Below are positions 12,801 through 24,494 of a stretch of DNA of 64,000 bases, piece by piece. The notes beneath the pieces are model-generated. The model searched no databases. It saw only the letters and a list, made by a program, of their open reading frames with translations, and was not told the origin of the DNA. The stretch comes from Eumeta japonica (lineage: Eukaryota > Arthropoda > Insecta > Lepidoptera > Psychidae): positions 310,001 to 374,000 of the forward strand of contig BGZK01000179.1 of assembly GCA_005406025.1 (NCBI GenBank), given 5' to 3'. Positions within the stretch are counted from its first letter, which is position 1, and the number at the start of each line of letters is the position of its first letter. Position numbers and translations under genes: made by a program.

Positions 12801-15800
12801 CACAGAAGAATATCCCTCTTTAAGCAAATGCATTGTAAAAACAAACTTTTTGCTGGAAAAATTCTTGAAGGAAATCGATTTCGATGGATACATTAAATCT
12901 CTTACTAATCCAAAGGATTTTACCGATGGAGATATATTTTTAATTGTAAAATGTTTGGAAATATTGAAACAGTTGAAAATACAACATTTGGGAGAAAACT
13001 GTCAATTGAGCGTAGTATTTGTGTTGTTGTCTTTAAAAAAAGCATGCGGCAATAAGAAGGTTAGGAAAAATGTTGACAATATTTTACAAATGTCATTTGA
13101 ATTATCTTCGTGTTGCCCAGATTTGTACAAAATTTATCCTCTCGATTACATTTTCGATTTAGATAGCGAATTTTTAAGTCTTATAACATTGTCCAGTAAA
13201 ATTAACGGCACTCTTATAATAAAAAGTTTACTAGAAATGACAGTCAAAAAAGTTAAAACGGACAGTGAAATAATTAAAAAAGTAGTGAAAATACTATTGT
13301 CTAAACAGAAACATAAAAAAGAATCCAACATAGAATGTTTTGGCGACAACGTCTTTCAAATAATTTGTATGATCTTACCTATTATTTCGAAAGAGAAGAA
13401 AAGTATAACAACCAGTACTCATCGGTCTGTGTTAGCAGATTTGCAAGAGAAATTACATAAGTCCCTATTGAAGTCGTTCAAGAATATAGAATTCTCCAAC
13501 GATATCATCCAAAGTTATGAAGATTTGGATATGGCAACACCGAACGCTATAGAGGCCTATACTTTGACATTGTCAAAATATTGCGAGTCTACTGACGCGG
13601 AAGCCGTGAAAGACCTAGTTTGTCTCTGGTCAGGATTGGAATACTTCGCAGGGATTGCGATGTCTTCATTAGAAAATGCAGAATCAAAATTACACCACGT
13701 CGGTGCTTCGATACAATTACTAAACATCGCCTTGAGACATATCAAAAAATTGGAAACGCATAGTTTGTTTCAAAACAAGGATGAAGCTTTTTCGAAAATT
13801 TGGCATTGCCTGAAAAAAAGATTGCATATCATATTCAGTGAAAAAAATGCGAAATATAAACACGCGAATGACCATTGCTTAGAGGAGATGGCGGTCACTG
13901 TTAAGTTTCTGTGCGAATTGTCCAGTGTAGACTGTTTTAGGTTAAAATTTGTCGAAGATTTATACAGTATGATGGTATTGAAGGTAAATTTTTAACATAA
14001 TCCTTGTCATTGTTCGTTCTGTTTAGATTTTCAGTCATTTAGATTGAGCACGATAAATAATTTTTCATACAAACTTTTTTGTGTCGTTGATAAATTGTCC
14101 ATAACTGCATGGTGGCCCGTTGTGAGTTTTTGAAAGATTATTTTTAAAATGAATAAATAAAAATTCACAGTAACACAACATAAAATATTTATTTCTTGGT
14201 GTCTATGTATACCTTAAGTTTTTTATGAATATTTTATTTGAAGTTATTTCGTGCTACTTTGTCTATTGCTTTTCTGGTGGTTAGTGTACATTACTTATAC
14301 ATCACTCTTTTATATGGTGTACATCTCGTTTTGTGTTATAATTTTCATCAATGTTCTGTATTTAATTTTATTTTAAATTTCAGTTTTGATGGATTACTTT
14401 TATTTTATTGTGATCGGAATATGTTATGCTAGATGACCCATTGAAGGACTTTATAAACTACTATTCTTTATTTCCTTCTTTTTTCTGTATTTTAGGATTT
14501 TAATTTTGCATTAATCTCTTATTCTAGAAAGCGTCCTCTATAGAAAGAGAAGTTGATAAACTAAATTCAACGTTGACCATTCACCTGGCAGCAAAGAAAT
14601 TATGGAGGTACTGTCTCAAATCAAACATAACTGCTCCCAAATGTGCCGCAATATCTAAACAGATGTACAGGACGTGTAAAAATCAAGTTATATGGATAAG
14701 AAATAATTATGACATAGACAATATAATATTTAAGGAAAATGTAGACAATGATGATGATGACAAATTGATGACTCAGAAGACTGACGGTATCAGAAGAAAT
14801 GAGAATTCCATTAAAATATCTGATGTCGTCTGTGAAATTATTAAAACTGATGTTGATTCATTGTGTGAAGTGATTTTAGCATCTAAAAAGGTATGTGGAA
14901 TATTGATATTTATAGAATGATGTCGTGATTGGATATGAACCATCAAAATCATTCCAGACAAAATGAAAGAGATTATAAGGAATTGAAAAAGAAAATTATG
15001 TTCTACATATACAATATTAATGAATTCCAGAATATGTTGTTTATAATAAATCCAAATTGCCCCATTAATTTTGTTTGTCCAAATGCTATCAGGAAGAGTT
15101 AAATAGAAAAGTATTTGTACAAGTCTTCTGGTGCAGGGTCGGAATTAGAATTGCCAGAGTTGGATTGATTGTGTTAATGAAAATTAATAGAATAGCATTA
15201 ATCGATTCTAGAACCAATCAGATAATAGAGAATATTGAAATATATGTGGAAAGGAAATTATCAAAACTCTCAATATGTATGGAAATGTGTTGTCAGATTC
15301 CATTTCACTACTAGCTTGTAATGAAATACAATCAACAATTAGGTTTAAACTAGTTTTCCTCTCTGTGTACCTGAATGTGTCAACGTAGAATAGGAATCCA
15401 TTTTTTATCTAACCCCAGTCCAAACCCATTGCAATCTAGATTCCGATCTCGGTCTGAGGCCCAACTAAACTTGGAGTTAGTACGTTGTCTGTACAATGTC
15501 TAAAGGATGTCTTGTAAATAGGATAGATATGCAGAAAGTGTCAAATGTTCATATTAAATAAAATATGTTATGATACGATTGTTTATAGAGCTAAACTTGT
15601 AGAGCTTTTTTAAAATTTTGCCACAATTTTTGTTTTTTGATAACATATAGACTTAAATAATAAGATCAAATTCATTTGACATTAGAAAAAATATCTGATT
15701 CATAGCTCACTTCATTTCTGATTTACAAAGAGGGAGCTTGTATTTTATAAGTAAAAATTTTATTGAAATATAACATTTATTAAACTCATATTCATAACTG

Positions 15801-18427
15801 TATACTTGCAACACTCATGAACCTTTCTGTTAACCAAATGCCATTTTAAAATGTAATTTTCTTCTTGTTACTGCTGTCATTCAAACTGGTTATTCTGAAA
15901 TGTGGTTTTTGCTTAAGTGTTACTACTAAAAATGTATTCATTTCATTGTAGAAAACTTTATTAAAATATAACCTTTATTAAACTGATATTCAAAACCAAA
16001 TACTATTTTAAAATATGTAATTTTCTTCTAATTTCGTAATCTTAAACCACCTTAAGACATATTAGAGTAATATAATAAGCACTAACCTTATAGCAAGATT
16101 TGGTGCTGAGATTGGGTGTTTGCCTGCTCAGCATAAATATCAAACCGACTTCTAGAAAAGATCCTATGTTCAATAGTATAGTAGTGTACATGATTTGAAT
16201 AGGTTGTTGTTATCTGACCTACTTTTATTTTCAGATTTTACTAGATTACAAATTCATAGATGCAGTATTCGAATTGCAGCAAATGCTGCATTTTATGTTA
16301 GGGCTTGATGGCAACCGTGTCGTTTGCGATATTTCTTGGAAATCCTTCTTCATCATCTTCGAAGGATCGGTATCGCTATTAAACGCGTTAGTATTGGCCA
16401 GGGAGGAGCTTCTGGAGGACAGGTAAGACTATTTTTGAAATTATTGTCTGAGTACTCGAAGCTTGTCCTTCCAATCCCCACTGTTTAGGTATTGAAGGAC
16501 CGATCAGGTACTGACACATTTCATACGATTCTTAGAAATTGTTTTTATTATGCTTCTTTTGGCACATTAGGAAAAATAAACCAGGTTGTATCTTTTTGTG
16601 ATTGAAGTTGCACTGACCGATAACCCCATAACATAACACGAAGTTAGTATGGCCTGAAGTTATCCATGTGGTCTGCAGACGACATATACTGTTCTTGCTG
16701 TTTTGTATAATAGCGACCCAGTGCATACTCGTGTAATATCTAATTCAATTAGACGTTATGCAGTTAAGTTTTTAGCACCTGCTCTAAACATAACACATAT
16801 TTTTGTAATGTCTTTTTATATACAAAAGTTCATGAACATTAATATTTTATGCTGTGAATATAGTTTAACGCCAAAGAAGGGTAACTTCTTATGTATTTAT
16901 ATAAATTATACAACACTTTTTTTTTTTAATTACAGATGGCCATGTTTTCTACAAAATTACAGAATGCTTGTGTTGAACCTTTGTAAAAAGTCTTCATCGA
17001 CCATACAGCTGGACAGGAGCATTGAAGATAAATTAGCCGAAATCAGTCACACCATTGAAAAGTATGTTATTTTGTACTGATTATTTAGATGATGTTACTG
17101 AGTAATTATCGGAGTTCATAACTATTGTGAAATTTTGGACTCGATATTTGATTTATATAATAGGCACCTATGTACTACATTTTATTTACTGCTATCGTTA
17201 GATTGGATATGGAGTATTTGAAACCAGATCAAATACAAAATATGCCAGTAGAAGTTTAATATGCTTATGCGTAAGATAAATATTCTTCGGTTTGTCTGTC
17301 TTGCACACATGCTCATAAATTAACCTATTTGTTGTTACTTGAAATAAAATTGATTTCATAGTCATTCAAAAAATGATGTTTTTCGTTATAATAAATTTTT
17401 CACCCATTTATGCAGAATTTTTTTTCGGTAGCTTCAAAACATTACAATTAAACGGCAAAACATTTTAATTACCCCTGTAAAATGTGAATGTATAATTCTG
17501 TGAGTTTTCTGTTATGGCTATGGGTTAGCTCAGATTCAACCACTCATAATTGTTTACATTTTTACGTAGACAAAATTAATCGTTTCATCTCTCCACTCTA
17601 TTATAACACTTTTATGTTCTGTTTATTTTATCCATTATTCTCTTTTTACTCTGTGTTGTCTATCTTACGGTGATTATATTAAATGTATGACCCTTCTCAT
17701 AGATGTATTTTATGTTCCTGTACAAGAATGCTCTTATTGAGATATGTACTATATAATAATACAATATGCAGTAAATGAATTCTATTAAACAGTGATAACC
17801 CAGTTGGTACGCTTTAGTCTGCATACGACACCCGAGTTCAAACTCCTATGCATTATTGAGCATTTTTAGACCTCTTGTGGAGTTTGGAAATATCTATTAC
17901 TCCAAGTACTATTTATATCGATTAAATATTGTTTCATTGATATTCCAGAATGTTCAACCATATGTTAAGGTTCCAATTCATGCTTGGCCAGATTGGTGAT
18001 TTCAAACCTAGTACCTTCCTAGAAGCGACGCCTGTTTGGCCAGATTTCTCACATAGTATCTTCAGACTTATACTCAGAAATAGAAAGTTACCGATTCGTT
18101 CAAATACAAAGTCTGCACAATGTTCTATTTTTTATATGTTTATGTGATTCCAGGTTGACATATTCACTGTGCAAAAAGAAGAACCAGATCTCGAGGTTGG
18201 CGGCTTACGTAGTAGCAGATATATGCTATCAGATCGAAAAATATATCCCACCTAAACATATTAGACAGCATCTAGAGAATTCGGTCGTTCTGCTCATACA
18301 GGTGGCTGATTCTACTCACGCCATGGCTTTTTTGAGACGCGCCCTGGCCGGCAACCCTGGACAAATGACTATGACCAATTTGTACACTATGTATAAGAGA
18401 TATCATAAGTATGTTGGAAATTCTTAA
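3844..18427 (+). CDS. Urb2: URB2/Npa2-like ribosome biogenesis protein, ten exons
   Basis: Coding exons: 3844-3862, 4167-4401, 5068-6400, 7423-7604, 9748-9963, 12451-13983, 14528-14890, 16235-16422, 16936-17061, 18154-18427. All introns are GT-AG and phases match throughout, apart from one missing base in exon 2. With that base the total is 4,470 nt, or 1,489 residues plus stop, close to the roughly 1,500 of animal URB2. The protein is rich in leucine and lysine, reads as helical repeats with no transmembrane segment, and ends in YTMYKRYHKYVGNS; the Urb2 family is known for a conserved C-terminal domain ending in a similar YK-(R/K)-(Y/F)-x-(K/R)-(Y/W)-x-G pattern. Yeast Urb2/Npa2 acts in the nucleolus in early 60S pre-ribosomes with Npa1 and Dbp6. 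Family assignment is from remembered patterns. The six-codon first exon is the least certain part. Confidence 0.72.
4167..4401 (+). CDS. Urb2: URB2 exon 2 with a one-base frameshift
   Basis: After acceptor cag at 4164-4166 the frame runs through LKRKLDDDSIPLPKRF and HYFPVAPKERIISEW to AKELKIY and meets a TAA at 4343-4345. One base out of frame, the exon continues NILNWLHLVEDPTSELKSG and reaches donor gt at 4402 in phase 0, exactly the phase exon 3 needs. The switch falls in a run of five A at 4333-4337; six A would keep one frame throughout. Both halves look coding, so the break is either a homopolymer error in the sequence or a recent real mutation. Confidence 0.7.
8795..8924. repeat. 130-bp palindromic (hairpin) element
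   Basis: The two halves are inverted copies. The outer arms match from GAAATTCATTATTAGACGC at 8795 to its complement ending at 8924, and the inner arms share GCAGCATGCTGGGTTGCATG. A few short mismatches or bulges lie between (the stretch around 8889-8895). A half-length relative occurs at about 9051-9103. It could be a palindromic MITE or a locally inverted duplication of that neighbour. Confidence 0.75.
9051..9103 (-). repeat. Diverged half-copy of the 8795-8924 palindrome arm
   Basis: The plus strand here (AGACACTTGCCTGCGA ... AACATGCAGCACGTT) aligns with the reverse complement of the right arm at about 8865-8912 (AGACGCTTGCTTGCGA ... AACATGCAGCATGCT) with scattered substitutions and a small insertion. 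It shows that the palindrome arm exists locally as a single, unpaired copy. Confidence 0.5.
10003..10879. mobile_element. Foldback-like element with about 150-bp inverted arms
   Basis: The left arm (about 10003-10160) and right arm (about 10728-10879) are diverged inverted copies. Matching blocks in order are GATTCGAC, AGTCAATA, AGCATGTT, TTACTTGC and GATTTACTT (one arm reads GGATTTACTT). The centre is AT-rich with no open frame. It begins about 40 bases after URB2 exon 5, inside intron 5. I see no clear target duplication. A MITE with long terminal inverted repeats or a foldback element are both possible. Confidence 0.6.
10902..10937. repeat. Perfect 16-bp hairpin, 4-base loop
   Basis: Stem arms 10902-10917 and 10922-10937 are exactly complementary (CCAATCTAATCAATTT and its reverse complement) around AGAA. 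It lies just outside the inverted-arm element at 10003-10879. Confidence 0.85.
11549..11737 (+). pseudogene. Ty3/gypsy integrase C-terminal fragment
   Basis: The frame reads GALVMVYVPRRVIGKT, CYKGPYRIVGKLSNTTYKI and then DIVHVCRLKRF. This is the characteristic 3' end of gypsy-type pol: a GDLVLV-like strand, the GPY motif, then HV-x-R-L-K. One in-frame TGA sits between the GPY block and the VHV block. No gag, protease, RT or RNase H remains. Downstream, 'tgtgacaggtggcc' near 11797 and 'aggtggccttggtag' near 12231 might mark LTR pieces, but I cannot define an LTR. The fragment lies in URB2 intron 5. Confidence 0.75.
13984..16234 (+). other. URB2 introns 6 and 7
   Basis: Intron 6 (13984-14527, gtaaat...ctag) and intron 7 (14891-16234, gtatgt...ttcag) flank exon 7. 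Open frames at 14238-14432 and 15075-15314 lack splice-compatible continuation and coding character. No mobile element is recognised. Confidence 0.5.
17790..17870 (+). repeat. tRNA-derived SINE head fragment
   Basis: An A-box-like AACCCAGTTGG and, about 35 bases on, a B-box-like GAGTTCAAACTCC have the spacing of a Pol III internal promoter. No acceptor stem or cloverleaf is closed, so this is a SINE-type remnant and not a working tRNA gene. It sits in URB2 intron 9. Confidence 0.45.
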
Positions 18428-18522
18428 ATGAAAAGTATAATATTACAACTGTTTTTAAATTTCTTGCTTTTTTTTTTCTTGATTTCCTACAGTTAGCAAC
18501 ACTATTATGTAACTATAACTCA

Positions 18523-18528
18523 ATTAAA
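18523..18528 (+). terminator. Candidate poly(A) signal of URB2
   Basis: ATTAAA lies 96 bases after the URB2 stop codon and is the nearest common hexamer variant. No downstream GU-rich element is obvious, so the cleavage site is unproven. Confidence 0.35.
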
Positions 18529-19459
18529 GATTGTATGAGGATAAGTTGTGAAGGAGTCTTACATAAAAATTAAATGTCCATTTCTTTGTATTTTTTTTAT
18601 GGCAAAACTATTTTGATTCCGCAAATTTCCAATTTTTACACAGGATGGTAACACAGAGTTTATGGTCAAGACAGAGTTTATAATATAGTTAAGAGCGAAA
18701 AGTTGTCTGTTTTTTTTTTTAACAATAGTTTGATTTCTATGTACAAATGAAATGGGATGTTTTGATTCAATTTTCACTATACACTTAATGCGAGATCTAA
18801 ATAATCTGTTTTGCGCACTTACTAAAAACCAATGGCCGATACAGTTTGGCATTAATTTGAATAATTTGACAAACTAATTTTGAAATTATAATTTTCAGAA
18901 AAAATTAAATACCATAAAATTAACCATCAAGTCATTCTGATGGTACAGCACGAAATTGGTTATACGTTACTCGCTTTGTAGTACTCTATCGATTTATAAT
19001 TTTCTTGCACAAATCTAACATTGCTCGAAGCAATCTGATAATGGGAAAGATCTGATTATGAAAAAAAGAACGCCCGTATAAGCATGTTTTTATTATTCTC
19101 AAAAATACTCGAGCTCATTGTCCTGGCAGAAATTAATAAACTTTACACATTGACTGTACCTCAGGGGAAAACATCAGGTTAAGTATACACAAAACGGGAT
19201 CTATTCCCATTTGTCATTTTCTTTCATGTGAAAACTTGTCACTCGATAGAGAATTTTGTATGCGGAATGACTTTCAAATGCAGGATGTAAAAAAGATACG
19301 TTGGTACGTTCATATTTAACACGTCTTCAGGAGAGATAGGCGATTTGATTCAAAACAAAAAAAAAAAACGAGAAATTCATCGCGTAACTTTAATTATAAT
19401 AGTTTAAATCACAACGGCCATTAACCCTAATTGAAATCTACGCCATAATATCTCACCTA

Positions 19460-19600
19460 TGTGTTCAGGCCGCCTCCCGCGTCGTCCTTTCGAGCCGACG
19501 GCCTCCTTTGTCTATAACCTTCTCGATCAACGCCGCATACGCGTCTAGCCAATCGGCGCGAGTTTCTTCCCGCGCATGTGCTTAAATAGGACAGTATAGC
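19460..19600. promoter_or_regulatory. CpG-rich patch with CCAAT motif
   Basis: This patch is dense in CpG against an AT-rich background. It includes AGCCAATCGGCGCGAG and a nearby TTAAATAGG. Insect promoters of broadly expressed genes often look like this, but no coding exon follows on either strand. It may be the promoter of a non-coding transcript, an enhancer, or a remnant. Confidence 0.35.
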
Positions 19601-20341
19601 GCGAATTTGAATTAAGAAACATGTCCTGCTTTTGCTTTTTTTTTTTTAATAAAAACAATGGAATTTCCTTCACATTCTTTTAAGTTTAAAGTTAGTTAGT
19701 ATTTAGAATATTATATTGAAGCCCATATAATTTTACAAACGTGTACCTGATCAAAGAGATTATGTCTGTATCTAACTTTAATATACCATATTCTATATGA
19801 TTTTATATTTACCTATTACAATGTTTTTTAAATACATTCGTATCATAAGAAGAAATAAAGCAGTTAGATATTTACAGTTCCATATAGAAAGTCAGTACAT
19901 TGTACATTAGTTTACATGATTGAATGTCAAATTATTATTATTAAACAAACAGATTGCAGATTTGGATTTCTATGGGCTAAACTTTAGAATGAATGTATAT
20001 AATTCTCCATATACAATTAATTATTCTAGCTTATGTCTTGATATTTTGTTGTATGTAAATATACAGTTATTTCTTGTTATTTATTATACAACAAAATTTA
20101 GTATGTACTTATAAAATATCAAAATAAAATAAAGTTGAACTAAGCATGGTCTCCGAAGAAACCTAATTCATTTTCATGCACAACTTTTTGCACACAAGTC
20201 CGAATAAATATACGAACATTTAAAACTACTCCAAGTGCTATCATTGAGCACGTGAAAAAGCGAAGCTTCTTTGTTTCTATGTCTAAATGGAATAAAATAA
20301 TTTACTTAATTGACATATGTCTATAAAATCCATCATACACC

Positions 20342-20390
20342 TACGCATATACACGCGCACGCATGCGCGCACACATGCACACGCACACAT

Positions 20391-20445
<55 letters not shown>
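20342..20445. repeat. (CA)n microsatellite in a 104-bp alternating purine-pyrimidine tract
   Basis: A pure (AC)n run of about 26 units (20393-20444) is preceded by CGCG, GCATGC and CATGCAC variants that keep strict purine-pyrimidine alternation from 20342 to 20445 without a break. Confidence 0.9.
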
Positions 20446-20452
<7 letters not shown>

Positions 20453-21306
20453 ACGTGAGAAACGTACCGTTTGGTATACACCCACATTGTTAAAATGTAT
20501 GAATCTAATTTTGTGTTTATCGGAAGAGACGTGCTTTTGGTTTGAAAAACCAATGGCAGAAAGATGTGTACAACAGATGCAACAGATGGGCAGATGGTCA
20601 TCGTCGCCCATGGGCACTCGCAACTCCAAGAGGAGTCACCATTGCATTGTCGGCCTCTTGGGAAGGAATCGGATGTCTGATTATACTCATTTGTTACTTG
20701 AAAGCCAATGCAATGATGGAATGCTTTTTGATATTTCTATCATGACATTTATATAATTAAAGATAACATCTCTTACGTTATTATTATAATATTTTCTTTA
20801 ATTTTTTTACATACAAATCCAATTCATTCGTAATTTTATTATAATTATCATAAAAATGTATATAAATAATATATGTGACGTTCTCTTCTCGCTGAAGTAG
20901 GAATTAAAATACGATATATTAGATTCATTACCGTAAGAATTTCTATCAAAAATCTCTGAAATGAAAGCTATCACACATTCGACCTCAAATGACTTTCAAA
21001 TATAAATTATCTATGTACACATTGAAAACAATTTTTATTAACAATAAAAGAATTAGTCGGATGTCTTATTAATTCTTATCATTGCAAACGTAGAAGCAGG
21101 ATTCTTATCTGATATTCTAGCATTTCTCAGATAAGATAAATGCTACACTTCGCCATATAGGGTTATGAGACTCATGGTGTGATGGCTCGTGGACCTATGA
21201 CGCCAGACGGATGTAATCCATTGTATATTTTTTAGTAGGCGTGTAATATTATTTTTTACTAAAAACACCTACCTTCACCATATGACTACACTGCACCTAC
21301 TTTCTG

Positions 21307-21309
<3 letters not shown>

Positions 21310-21360
<51 letters not shown>
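21310..21360. repeat. (TA)n microsatellite
   Basis: About 24 uninterrupted TA units, flanked by ordinary AT-rich sequence. Confidence 0.9.
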
Positions 21361-21362
<2 letters not shown>

Positions 21363-21741
21363 TAACTTTTAATCAGAATATAATTATGTACACCTTTGTT
21401 GACTAAGAAAGTTACTTTCTCGTTTTAATTTATATTGTTTAATATGTTGTTAACAGTCATAATTTACACAATTTTATACGATCTTAAAAAAAATTGCGTT
21501 TGAGTTAGCCTGCGATGAATATAGAGTTCATGCCCTTCGCCTGGCAGCGGCATATTTATGTTAGGGAAAGTAGTTTTAATTCTTGTTTGTGTCGGAAACG
21601 TTCATCGTCATTCACTTGAAATATTATAACTATATATATCATAATTATATTATAAATGTTATCAGAACGTTTGTAACTAGCTAAGTTGCCAAAAGCGTTA
21701 CCTTCAAACCGGAAGGTACCGAACTACATGATCCCTGGGTC

Positions 21742-21967
21742 CAGTGGCGTTGCTAGTCTGGGCATCACCCGGAGCCGATATGAAGTGACACTCTAAAAAC
21801 CAAAACTGTTAAGTTGAAGTAAAACTCTAATGATGAACAATGTTTTATATATCGTCGTGCACTTCTTGTGAATCAAAATTAGCGGTCGGACGAACTCGGG
21901 TGTCACTCTTAAATGAGTGGCACCTGGCGCGGGTCGGCCCCGCCGCCCACCGGTAGCTACTCCACTT
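21742..21967. mobile_element. hAT-type MITE, 226 bp, with near-matching 8-bp target duplication
   Basis: The left end CAGTGGCGTTGCTAG and the complement of the right end AAGTGGAGTAGCTAC form imperfect terminal inverted repeats of the CAGTGGCG-type used by hAT elements. The flanks are CCTGGGTC (21734-21741) and CCTGAGCC (21968-21975), six of eight identical, as expected of an aged hAT 8-bp duplication. No transposase frame fits inside, so it is non-autonomous. Confidence 0.7.
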
Positions 21968-22079
21968 CCTGAGCCCGTATTGATAAAGCACACTTAAGTG
22001 CTCGTTCCATCTTGTGAGTAGAAAGAGCAAGACAGTTATAGTGCTTCGTTTCGGAAAATAATACATGTCTCGCTCCCAC

Positions 22080-22330
22080 GTTACTACTTGAAACGGCGCA
22101 TCATTGCTTCGGATAGCAGATTAGTTAAGCTGTTGGCTCCGGCCGTTGTTACCGCATTGATGGCGGTATTCGTTAGTAGTCCACAACCTGCGCTGAGTCA
22201 GCGTGCACGTTGGCGGCTGTCTCTGTAGTGGATCGATGAAAACCCGACAGTACACGTATAGTCGCATCGGCGACGGAACCATGCACATGCTATCGCGCAC
22301 TTTATCGGTGTTTTTTCCTTTTCATTTGAT
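22080..22330. promoter_or_regulatory. CpG-rich segment with a palindromic Maf/AP-1-type site
   Basis: A CpG-rich island of about 250 bases contains CGCTGAGTCAGCG at 22191-22203. This is a perfect 13-base palindrome with the core of a Maf recognition element, and it also fits the antioxidant-response form TGA-G-nnn-GC. It is 2.4 kb upstream of the tsr ATG. The short open frame 22203-22412 is not convincing as a gene. Confidence 0.35.
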
Positions 22331-22803
22331 AGGCGCTTCACTCGACGCCTTACATTTTTTTTTCTATACAGTAGATCAGATATTTAAATTACTAGTCTGG
22401 AATCGTGTATGACCTTATAATTTCGAAGTTGCTTTGTGTTGTAATTGAAGTAAATTTCAGATTAGTAAAGATCGTAATGAACAATACACAGTATATAAAC
22501 ACTTCGGTTATAAATGCATTTCTAATGTCTTATATCTACAAGCATTTTTTTTATCAAGACACAGCCAAAGCATGAAAATATGATAAAGCAATAATTGAAA
22601 ATGTAAAAAAGGTTTTTGTTTTCAACAAAACTGCAATTAGTATTTTTATCGAATATGTGCAATACATTCATTAAAATTTTTGTTCAAACTTTTAATGAGT
22701 ATATAATTTCAACTGATGCTTATTTTGTTTTTTGTATATTTTGAAATTATTTCTTACAAATTGTTAGAAAATTAAAAAAGGGTCGGAGTAGTTCAATTTT
22801 TTT

Positions 22804-23520
22804 AGGGTCCCGAGTCAAAATGGCAACAACGGAACCCTTATACTTTCGTCCTGTGCGTTTGACCGTTCGTCCGTATGTTATAGGCATTTTATTCAAAAAC
22901 TACAAGATCCATATCGATGAAATTTATAGTGTGTAGATGTCAAATAACAAAAATAAATTAATTTTGGGGGGAGGTGGGGAGCACTCCATAAATGTAGGAG
23001 TTGAAAAAAATTTTATTCAGCAAACATCAACATGGAGCACGAATTTCGACAGTAATTTTAAAAACACTTTAAGGTTTCTAAGCAATTTTGTTGATTAAGT
23101 TAATATTTTTAGAAATCATCGTTCCCAACATAGCACAAATTGTGTGTCCCTCTTTATTTTTTAAACAGTACGTACGAGAATTTTGAAAAAAAAAGATAAC
23201 GCTTAATAAATACTTTCAACGAAAATTATTTTGAAGATCATTGAATATATGTACCGTTTTCGAGTTATTTCCGAAAAACTGCGCTTCTCAACAAAATGAT
23301 GTAAGTACCATGAAGATACGCTCTTTTGCTGGTACACTTTAATTTATACTATTTTAAAAGTAATATTCGACGTATCTTTCTCTAGCGACTAAGTGTTTAT
23401 ACATATTATGTGAGGAAAAATGCAAAAAAAGTGTAACAAAATAGTTTTTTTCATATGTAGTGAATTTCTTTGTGGTAAGTGCTTCGGAACCCTATATAGT
23501 CCGACACACTCTTGGCCACT
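22804..23520 (-). repeat. Lepidopteran-type interspersed repeat, copy 1
   Basis: The right end on the minus strand reads GTGGCCAAGAGTGTGTCGGAC followed by AGGGTTCCG; the left end on the plus strand reads AGGGTCCCGAGTCAAAATGG and then ACGGAACCC. These are the recurring ends of a repeat I associate with lepidopteran genomes. Related copies lie at about 32455-32770 and 33855-35290. No open frame of note is inside, so it is non-autonomous or a fragment. Its class is not established from sequence alone. Confidence 0.6.
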
Positions 23521-24065
23521 TTTTATAAGGGCATGCGAGTACAGGCCTGGAGCCCCCGGTCTGACGGGGGCTCCAAAATACCGCCGGTAAATATTAAATT
23601 CTGATGAAGAACGGAATCGAGAGAGAACTAGGATCAGCACCTTATATAATAATTATGGTTTCATATAAAAAAAAAATCCTATTTTATATCGACGCAGACG
23701 GAGTTGAAGGTGGACACTTAGTATAGTAATAATTTTAATTAAATGCAATAAAATATCCACAGTGATTAAAAGCTTGATACAATTTTTCTCGAATTTATTC
23801 CAAAAATATCTTTATGTTTAAAACTTGTTTGTATTCAATTTCTATCTTAAAATATAATTTAAACATTGCCTGAGAACTCTAAGCAAAATAACTGCAAAAA
23901 CAATGCGACGCAAAAAGTTGTGCAATAAGCAGAAAATTCTATCCAGGTTCAGGTAAACGCTTAATCCGTATCAAACGAAAACGTGATAATGTCTAGATAA
24001 GATTATGTTGAATTTCCCGCCAACTCAATGGTGAAATAGCATTTTTTCAGGTTATTTCCGTTTTT

Positions 24066-24075
24066 CCATATATGG
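24066..24075. promoter_or_regulatory. Perfect CArG box upstream of tsr
   Basis: CCATATATGG matches the SRF consensus CC(A/T)6GG exactly and is palindromic. It lies 571 bases upstream of the tsr ATG. A CCAAT motif in reverse (ATTGG) is at 24100-24104. Confidence 0.45.
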
Positions 24076-24494
24076 GCATTTTGTCTAACCCCTCCGCCGA
24101 TTGGTCTAAATGCCTTCACCGTCAGTGAATCATTTTCAACTTCACGATAGTCGAATTTATTCGTCAAAAGAAATCAGAGTTAACGATACGTGACGTTTGC
24201 GTGGTGTTCACGTTTATTTTGTCGTTTGACTGTGATATATAATAGCTGAGAAGAATAAATATAACTAGTCTTTTACAGACGTTGTGGAGTTGCATGTCTA
24301 TTTCCAAAGTTGTCATCTTGAATCCCGCTACGGCCTAATAAATACTTAAAATTTGTTTACGTCAATTTGTTTCTAATCTTTAATGTGAGTTAAAAAAAAA
24401 CTTATATATATTAAAGTATATTTTTACAGTATTAAAGTACGTTTAAACTAATTGAAATAATTGTTATATAAATTAAAAAGTGCCTAACGATTTT

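Larger units (their letters stand above)
18428..24494. other. Intergenic region between URB2 and tsr
   Basis: No protein-coding gene is supported. It contains simple repeats, a MITE, a lepidopteran repeat copy and two CpG-rich patches, listed separately. Open frames at 18559-18852, 19920-20114 and 20310-20756 are AT-rich chance frames or run through the (CA)n tract. The unlisted parts are plain AT-rich DNA. Confidence 0.55.

Noticed and set aside
12354..12893. 179-codon minus-strand open frame
   Set aside because: It is antisense to URB2 exon 6, which has coding character and matching splice sites.
17949..18147. In-phase open segment with an acceptor in URB2 intron 9, considered as an extra exon
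   Set aside because: It ends in a stop before the next acceptor with no usable donor seen, while exon 9 to exon 10 joins cleanly in phase and gives the expected C-terminus. At most an alternative terminal exon.
20310..20756. 148-codon open frame and the opposite-strand frames over the (CA)n tract
   Set aside because: They are made by translation of a dinucleotide repeat, which stays open in several frames.
22203..22412. 69-codon open frame in the CpG-rich segment
   Set aside because: No homology recognised and no splice or poly(A) context; more likely non-coding.
23546..23572. GC-rich inverted repeat (GGAGCCCCC ... GGGGGCTCC) considered as a regulatory hairpin
   Set aside because: Wording of this kind is common in hAT-derived subterminal sequence; a nine-base stem alone is weak evidence.
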